Source: Halomarina halobia (lineage in GTDB: Archaea; Halobacteriota; Halobacteria; Halobacteriales; Haloarculaceae). From it: a stretch of DNA of 64,000 bases. The stretch spans positions 1,364,001 to 1,428,000 of the forward strand of contig NZ_CP119992.1 in the NCBI RefSeq assembly GCF_029338575.1, written 5' to 3'. Shown piece by piece: positions 59,334 to 64,000 of the stretch. Numbering within the stretch: the first letter of the stretch is position 1; every line of letters starts with the position of its first letter. Position numbers and translations under genes: made by a program. The notes under the pieces were generated by a model. That model worked only from the letters and a program-made list of their open reading frames with translations. It searched no databases and was not told where the DNA came from.

Positions 59334-59594
59334 TTACTGACCGGCGCGGGCCTGCATCGCCTTCCGGACGATCGGGATGAGCACCCAGAAGGTGAACGCG
59401 CCGAGGATGGCGAAGTAGAAGAGACCCTCCTTGAGGAGGAGCCCCATCTGGTCGTAGAACGTCAGCGTCTCCGGTGCCGGCGTGATGAGCTGGCCGCTCG
59501 CGAACTCCGGCGTGTTGTACCACCCGGCGAGGACGAGCCACCCGAACCCGCCGAGGATGAGCGCCGAGAGTCCCTTCATGAATTCGTCAGCCAT
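59334..59594 (-). CDS. small membrane protein of the bc operon (DUF7314-like)
   Basis: An 86-residue protein with two hydrophobic segments (LSALILGGFGWLVLAGWY and FYFAILGAFTFWVLIPIVRKA). It is the last membrane gene of the minus-strand bc operon, 9 bp after the previous one. Its small size and position suggest an accessory subunit of the quinol oxidising complex. No function is known. Confidence 0.78.
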   Translation of the reverse strand: MADEFMKGLSALILGGFGWLVLAGWYNTPEFASGQLITPAPETLTFYDQMGLLLKEGLFYFAILGAFTFWVLIPIVRKAMQARAGQ

Positions 59595-59603
59595 TATCGG
59601 ACG

Positions 59604-60128
59604 TTAGTCACGGTCGTCTTTAGGGTTTCCCATTCCCTCGGTGCGAAAGCGCGTCCCGAGGACGTACGTCCCCGCGCCGACCCCGATGAGGGCGATGCCG
59701 AGCAGCGCGAAGGCGACCTGCAGGACGCCCGCCGGGACCGGGAGCCGCTGGAGGAGCGACTCGACGAGGAACGGCACGGGGGGGAGGACGGCTCGGAGCC
59801 CGAGCGCCGCCCCGAGGATTCCGGGGATCCCGAACAGCGACGCGTAGAACAGGACGGCCCCGACGACGACGCGCTCGCCGAGCGACGCTGCCCGTCGCAG
59901 TCGGCGGTAGCCGAGGTAGAGCGCGAGCGGGAGCGCCGCGCCGACGAGCAGACCCAGTAGCAGGAACCGCTGGACGACGTTCGTCGCGGCGTCGAGAAAC
60001 AGGAACCCGAGGATGATGAAGGCCACCGCGACGAGCGTCGAGGAGACGATAACCGTCTTGTAGAGATCGAGCGATACCACCACGTCGCCGTCCGCCCCGC
60101 GACGCGGCTGGTCGGGTCCGTCTGCCAT
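59604..60128 (-). CDS. membrane protein of the bc operon (DUF7315-like)
   Basis: A 174-residue protein with about four hydrophobic segments (TVIVSSTLVAVAFIILGFLFL, FLLLGLLVGAALPLALYLGY, VVVGAVLFYASLFGIPGILGAALGL, VAFALLGIALIGVGAGTYVLG). It sits between the cytochrome b C-terminal part (26 bp) and the small DUF7314-like gene (9 bp). It probably belongs to the complex. Function unknown. Confidence 0.78.
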   Translation of the reverse strand: MADGPDQPRRGADGDVVVSLDLYKTVIVSSTLVAVAFIILGFLFLDAATNVVQRFLLLGLLVGAALPLALYLGYRRLRRAASLGERVVVGAVLFYASLFGIPGILGAALGLRAVLPPVPFLVESLLQRLPVPAGVLQVAFALLGIALIGVGAGTYVLGTRFRTEGMGNPKDDRD

Positions 60129-60154
60129 GAGAGAGGGGAGGGTTCGCGCTTACT

Positions 60155-60919
60155 TCACTTCGGCGGACGGAGCCGGTAGTACCGCCGGTTGAGTTCGAAC
60201 ATGTACCCCTCGCGCATCGACTTGAGCACCGCGTAGGCGATGAACCCGCCCACGAACGGGAGCAGGAACGTCAGGTCGAACAGCAGGTGCGGTTCGAGCG
60301 GCACGAGGTTCTTGATCGACAGCACGCTGATCGTCAGCGCGAAGATCACGCCGAAGACGCCGACGGCGGCCCAGAACGGCTGCTCGACCGGGCGGCGGGC
60401 CGACCCCTTGTTGAGGAAGGGCACGATGGCGATGAACCCGACGACCACGAGGTTCGCCAGCACGCCGTAGGTCCGGTCCGCCATCAGCTTCTGCCCGCCC
60501 AACATGCTGATCTCGGGGTTGAGCGGGCCGAGCTTGAGCAGGCCGAACGACCAGTAGAGATACCAGTCGGGCAGGATGACCGGCGGCGTCTGGCTGGGGT
60601 TCGCCGGGGCGTCGATGTGCGGTGGGAGGGCCGCCGCGAGGAAGATGATCATGCCCACGAAGAAACTCGTCAACGCGAGGTTGCGAATCATCTCGTGGGG
60701 CCACGTCGGGAAGCCGAGGACGTCGCGCTCGATGTAGCTCGACTCGGTGCGCAGGTCCTGGTCTTCGCGGCGGGCGCGCTCGAAGTACTCGTACGTCAGG
60801 CGAGGCAGCCCCTCGGTACGAGCCTTGCGCTCGCTCCAGGTGGGCGTCTCGTCGTCCGGGGCGACAATACCGGTCCCGTCGCCTCGAACCTCCTCGCCGC
60901 TATCGTCGCTCGGAGGCAT
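60155..60919 (-). CDS. cytochrome bc complex, cytochrome b C-terminal (subunit IV-like) protein
   Basis: A 254-residue protein with three or four helices. The N-terminal soluble part is acidic (EEVRGDGTGIVAPDDETPTW). It resembles subunit IV/PetD: PPHIDAPANPSQTPPVILPDWYLYWSFGLLKL carries the conserved P-D-W-Y motif of the quinol-oxidising site. The ATG at 60919 is chosen; a GTG at 60934 is possible. With the N-terminal cytochrome b it forms the split cytochrome b of the complex. A 164-bp gap with a hairpin separates it from petB. Confidence 0.88.
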   Translation of the reverse strand: MPPSDDSGEEVRGDGTGIVAPDDETPTWSERKARTEGLPRLTYEYFERARREDQDLRTESSYIERDVLGFPTWPHEMIRNLALTSFFVGMIIFLAAALPPHIDAPANPSQTPPVILPDWYLYWSFGLLKLGPLNPEISMLGGQKLMADRTYGVLANLVVVGFIAIVPFLNKGSARRPVEQPFWAAVGVFGVIFALTISVLSIKNLVPLEPHLLFDLTFLLPFVGGFIAYAVLKSMREGYMFELNRRYYRLRPPK

Positions 60920-60998
60920 GTCTACGTACGCCACTCTAGCTGGCGGGCAATCTTGAACGTTGTGTTAGTCGCCCGCGGGTCCGCGAAAAGCGAACGAC

Positions 60999-61016
60999 GG
61001 CCGGCCGACGCCGGCC
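60999..61016. terminator. hairpin inside the bc operon
   Basis: GGCCGGC and GCCGGCC pair over 7 bp around CGAC. It lies in the 164-bp gap between the two cytochrome b genes, so it could attenuate or process the transcript. Confidence 0.35.
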
Positions 61017-61083
61017 GCTCGGGGAAGAGGGCGACGGGGAGAAGGGAGAACCGATCGCGATCGGACGCCGCGTCGATCAGCGA

Positions 61084-61878
61084 TCAGTGGGGCTCGGCGA
61101 TGCCCTGCATCCAGACGATGCCGATGTGGATGGCGATGAGCGCCGTCGTGATGAACGGGAGGAAGAAGACGTGGAGGATGTACATCCGCTGGAGCGTCGC
61201 CTGGCTCAGCGTGAACCCGCCGAAGAGCAGTTGCGCGACCCACTCGCCCGCGAGCGGGATCGACAGGGCCATCTCGACGCCGATCTGCCCGGCCCAGAAC
61301 GCGAGCTGGTCCCACGGCAGCAGGTAGCCGGTGTACCCGAAGACCATCGTCAGCGAGATGAGCACGATGCCGATGATCCAGTTGAGCTCGCGCGGTTCCT
61401 TGTACGCGCCGGTGAAGTAGACGCGGAGCATGTGCAGGAACACGGCCGCGACCATCACCTGGGCGGACCACCGGTGTAACGACCGGAGGAAGAACCCGAA
61501 GTTCAGCTCGGTCATGATGTAGGTGATGGAGCTGTACGCCGCCGTCGGGTCGCCCGTCGTCGCGGGCGAGTAGTAGAACCCGAGCAGCGCCCCGCTTATG
61601 GCGGCGACGACGTAGGCGATGGTACTGAACGACCCGAGCGCGTACAGGGGGTACCAGTACCAGAACTTGTTGTCGAGGTTGTACTGTTCGGTGTGGCTCT
61701 TCGGCATCTGGAGGTTGACCTTGTAGTAGAGGTTCTCGAGGATCTCGAGGTAGTCAACGATGCGCAGACGCGTGTCGAGCCAGATGAGGACCGTCAGGTA
61801 CCCACGTTCGACCGGGGAGAGCTCCTTGCTCTCCATCCAGCCCTCGTGGTCCATCTCGTCCTTGCGTTCTAGGCTCAT
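61084..61878 (-). CDS. petB: cytochrome bc complex, cytochrome b N-terminal part
   Basis: A 264-residue cytochrome b6-type protein with about four helices. The heme ligands are visible as His pairs: SLHRWSAQVMVAAVFLHMLRVYFTGAYKEPRELNW (first pair) and RMYILHVFFLPFITTALIAIHIGIVW (second pair). GYLLPWDQLAFWA is the family motif. The N-terminus is hydrophilic (about 75 residues) and cytoplasmic. It follows the Rieske gene after 42 bp. Confidence 0.93.
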   Translation of the reverse strand: MSLERKDEMDHEGWMESKELSPVERGYLTVLIWLDTRLRIVDYLEILENLYYKVNLQMPKSHTEQYNLDNKFWYWYPLYALGSFSTIAYVVAAISGALLGFYYSPATTGDPTAAYSSITYIMTELNFGFFLRSLHRWSAQVMVAAVFLHMLRVYFTGAYKEPRELNWIIGIVLISLTMVFGYTGYLLPWDQLAFWAGQIGVEMALSIPLAGEWVAQLLFGGFTLSQATLQRMYILHVFFLPFITTALIAIHIGIVWMQGIAEPH

Positions 61879-61920
61879 GGGAATTGGTGACTCACTGGGG
61901 TTCGATCGGTTTCACTGTTC

Positions 61921-62820
61921 TTAACTCTCGTTGCCGCCGCCACCGCCGCCACCGCCGTCCTCGCCCTCCGGTCGCGGGAGCGCGACGAAGGACTTCTGGA
62001 CCCAGGTGAAGGGCGCGTACACCGACTGGTGGCACTGACAGTAGACCTCGTCGGCGGCACCGAACTTCGCGCTGTCCTCGTAGGCCTTGAACGCCGGCAC
62101 GCAGCAGAAGTGGGTACACTTGTCGAGCCACGCCATGAAGCCGTCCTCGGTGGTCGCGGCCTTGATGAACTCGCCGAGGGGGCCGCCCTCCTGACGCATC
62201 TTGATGACCTCATCGCTGCGCACGACCTGCACGGGGATGGTTTCCGCCGCGTCGACGTCCTGGGAGCGCCACGTCGCCATCGCCGGCTTTCCGAGACCCG
62301 GGCTGCCGACGCCGGTGTCGAAGTTCTCGTAGTCCTCGAAGTGCGATACGTTGAGCGGGTCGCCCTCCGAGAGCTCCTCGCTCTGCCATTCGTACGGCGA
62401 GTCGGCCGCCGAGAGGAACGTGTTCTCCTGGTCGGCGGAGGGTTGGATGCCCGCGTACGTCTGCACGCCGCAGTACTGGAACCACTCCGAGGAGTACGTG
62501 ACGCCGCCGAGGTCCGTCTCGGCGACCTCGAACGACTGTCCCGCCTCCTCGACGGTCTTGACCTCGGGCCAGAGGCCCTGGATGTCCCCGTTGTCGGCGA
62601 TCTGTACGGGGATGACCGGCATCCCGCGCGGGGCGGGGCCGTCGGTGTTCTCGATGCCGACGAACTCGGTGATACCGCCGCCGGAACCGGTCGGTGCGGT
62701 CGCCGTTCCGAGGGCGGCGGCCGCGCCGGTCCCGACGCCGGCGAGCACTCCCGCGCCGACGACGCCCTTCACGAAGCGTCGGCGGCCTGTCTCTGTCGGA
62801 TATTTGTCGTCGTCTGCCAT
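61921..62820 (-). CDS. petA: Rieske [2Fe-2S] protein of the bc complex
   Basis: A 299-residue exported iron-sulfur protein. A Tat signal (RRRFVKGVVGAGVLAG) begins the protein. The cluster ligands are CTHFCC and CQCH (in EVYCQCHQSVY), in the usual C-T-H and C-x-C-H pattern with the disulfide Cys, though the first motif has Cys before the second ligand. The C-terminal 10 residues are Gly-rich (GEDGGGGGGGGNES). It starts 1 bp after the stop of the DUF7318-like gene. The Tat route fits co-factor loading before export. Confidence 0.93.
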   Translation of the reverse strand: MADDDKYPTETGRRRFVKGVVGAGVLAGVGTGAAAALGTATAPTGSGGGITEFVGIENTDGPAPRGMPVIPVQIADNGDIQGLWPEVKTVEEAGQSFEVAETDLGGVTYSSEWFQYCGVQTYAGIQPSADQENTFLSAADSPYEWQSEELSEGDPLNVSHFEDYENFDTGVGSPGLGKPAMATWRSQDVDAAETIPVQVVRSDEVIKMRQEGGPLGEFIKAATTEDGFMAWLDKCTHFCCVPAFKAYEDSAKFGAADEVYCQCHQSVYAPFTWVQKSFVALPRPEGEDGGGGGGGGNES

Positions 62821-62821
62821 G

Positions 62822-63208
62822 TTATCGCTTGTAGTAGGGGTAGACTGCGCGCTTTACGTTCTCCCACGCGTCGCCGCCGAACTCGACGCCGTGGACGTCC
62901 TCCTCGCGGACGTAGAGGTCCTCCCACTTGCGCCGGCGCTTCTTCACGATCATCACGTCCGGCAGGAACTCCTTGCGGTACAGCAGGAGGATGAACGCGA
63001 GGTCGACGAAGATGAGCGCGAGCAGGCCGCCGAGGTACATGTTCCCGAACGGATCGAGACCCCAGCCCGTGGCGAGGCCGTAGGTGAACACCCCGACGAA
63101 CACCACCTCGATGATGGTGAGCAACACGATGGCGATGGCGGCCGTCGTGCTCTCGCGGGCCGGTTCGTAGCGGTGGATGTCTCCGTAGCTGTTGTTTCCG
63201 GAACTCAT
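62822..63208 (-). CDS. membrane protein of the bc operon (DUF7318-like)
   Basis: A 128-residue protein with two helices (AAIAIVLLTIIEVVFVGVFTYGLA and NMYLGGLLALIFVDLAFILLLY) and a basic C-terminus (VKRAVYPYYKR). Its ATG overlaps the halocyanin stop (ATGA), and the Rieske gene follows 1 bp after. A small subunit or assembly factor is likely. Function unknown. Confidence 0.8.
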   Translation of the reverse strand: MSSGNNSYGDIHRYEPARESTTAAIAIVLLTIIEVVFVGVFTYGLATGWGLDPFGNMYLGGLLALIFVDLAFILLLYRKEFLPDVMIVKKRRRKWEDLYVREEDVHGVEFGGDAWENVKRAVYPYYKR

Positions 63209-63966
63209 CAGTTACCACCCTTCGTGTTGGGACTCTCGCCGTACTTCAGGAGGTAGAACGTGAAGATGAGCGACGAGATCATCATCATGATGGTCGCGAT
63301 GCCGACGAAGTGGGGCTGGAACGGGACGCCCATCTCGTGGGGGTCGGCCGGTTCGGCGGCCGCCGCCGCGGCCGACGCTCGCGGTACGTCCTCGCCGATG
63401 GCGATGGCGCCCTTCATGCCCTGGCCGGCGTGGGGATCGCACTGGTAGGTGACGATGGGGCCGCCTTCAGCGGTCCACTCGAAGGTGCCCGACGACTGGA
63501 TGTCCGAGGAGAAGTCACCCCCCTCCTGGGCCGCGACGTTGTGGCTCCCACCCTCGCCGGTCCACTCCCAGATGATCGTCGCGCCCTCGTCGACGTGAAC
63601 GGCGACGGGCTCGAACGCTAGACCGCCCTCACCCGCGCCCACTTGCACGGTCACCTCGCTCTCACCGCGCGCGTCCTGGGTCCCACCTTCCGACCAGCCG
63701 TTGGCGTCGTCGAGCCACCCGCCGTAGTCGATCGGCCCGCTCCCGCCACCGCCACCACCACCGCCCGACTCGTTGCCACCACCAGTCTCGTTCCCGCCGG
63801 TAGCGTTTCCACCGCCGGTCTCGTTGCCGCCGGTGGCGTTCCCTCCGGTGGCGTTACCGCCGCCGGTGGTGTTGTTCCCGCCGTCCTGGGCGGCGGCTGA
63901 CCCGGCGGCAGCCGTGACGGCACCGGCTGTACCCCCGGCCGTCATGAGAAATTCCCGTCTATTCAT
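63208..63966 (-). CDS. halocyanin-like blue copper protein of the bc operon
   Basis: A 252-residue exported copper protein. A Tat signal (NRREFLMTAGG) is followed by a long Asn/Gly/Thr repeat linker (GGNATGGNETGG units) and the type 1 copper domain: first His in GSHNVAAQ, then the Cys-His-Met cluster YQCDPHAGQGM. A C-terminal membrane helix (IATIMMMISSLIFTFYLLKY) anchors it. It is the first gene of the bc operon, so it may accept electrons from the Rieske protein in place of cytochrome c. It closely resembles the copy at 31942. The ATG at 63966 is preferred to an upstream GTG. Confidence 0.91.
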   Translation of the reverse strand: MNRREFLMTAGGTAGAVTAAAGSAAAQDGGNNTTGGGNATGGNATGGNETGGGNATGGNETGGGNESGGGGGGGGSGPIDYGGWLDDANGWSEGGTQDARGESEVTVQVGAGEGGLAFEPVAVHVDEGATIIWEWTGEGGSHNVAAQEGGDFSSDIQSSGTFEWTAEGGPIVTYQCDPHAGQGMKGAIAIGEDVPRASAAAAAAEPADPHEMGVPFQPHFVGIATIMMMISSLIFTFYLLKYGESPNTKGGN

Positions 63967-63992
63967 GCACAATCTCACTCCGAACCGGGTTC

Positions 63993-63999
63993 GTATAAA
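63993..63999 (-). promoter_or_regulatory. TATA box of the bc operon
   Basis: On the minus strand TTTATAC lies 27-33 bp before the ATG at 63966. The transcript is probably leaderless or has a very short leader. The BRE would lie beyond the window edge. Confidence 0.55.
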
Positions 64000-64000
64000 C

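Overview
The window is about 64 kb of chromosome from an extremely halophilic archaeon (class Halobacteria). The DNA is very GC-rich, apart from AT-rich promoter boxes. The proteins are strongly acidic, Tat-type RRxF signal peptides are present, and many starts look leaderless, with a TATA box 25-30 nt before the ATG. From memory, the order rad50, small unknown genes, polB, sufCBD resembles Haloferax volcanii and relatives; I could not check this by search, and the genus cannot be fixed.

Layout. 1-2600: end of rad50 and three small genes of unknown function. 2718-9327: family B DNA polymerase, then the SufCBD Fe-S assembly operon. 9406-13220: a PIN toxin/antitoxin pair, a deacetylase/imidase-type hydrolase with an asparaginase, and a ferritin-like gene with a DtxR-type regulator. 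13221-17450: an accessory-looking stretch with a tandem array of tRNA-like hairpins, an intron-containing tRNA-Gln, small regulators (HalOD1, DUF7344-like, Lrp, TrmB) and a TnpB 3' remnant. 17448-26850: housekeeping genes, ending in the L44e-S27e-aIF2alpha-Nop10-PAC2 translation block. 27077-30689: gapN and pyruvate kinase (lower glycolysis) and a small conserved gene. 31008-36373: an acetyltransferase in low-complexity DNA, a halocyanin-like protein, a lipid-binding-fold protein, a shortened flavoprotein, coaBC and a beta-helix protein.

36749-44917 is a nine-gene Mrp/Mnh-type cation/proton antiporter operon (E, F, G, DUF4040, B, C and three D-type subunits). 44985-52931 holds membrane proteins, GT2 and GtrA genes probably linked to envelope glycosylation, hpt, a DJ-1/PfpI protein and the initiator tRNA-Met. 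53028-58963 holds an AbrB protein, a VOC protein, M42 and M28 peptidases, a prenyl synthase and a NAD-kinase-like protein. 59038-63966 is a minus-strand cytochrome bc operon (halocyanin, Rieske, cytochrome b N and C parts, small membrane proteins), probably linking quinol oxidation to a blue copper carrier.

Most unusual signals: (i) a recoded, AT-richer patch in polB that spans exactly the two classical intein sites (pol-b and pol-c) although no intein is present; (ii) hairpins built from tRNA acceptor-stem sequence beside both tRNA genes, with compensatory changes between units; (iii) two copies of an 80-bp element with inverted ends, in opposite orientations; (iv) a threonine-synthase-like protein without the PLP lysine; (v) a perfect palindrome in front of the ferritin/SirR pair.
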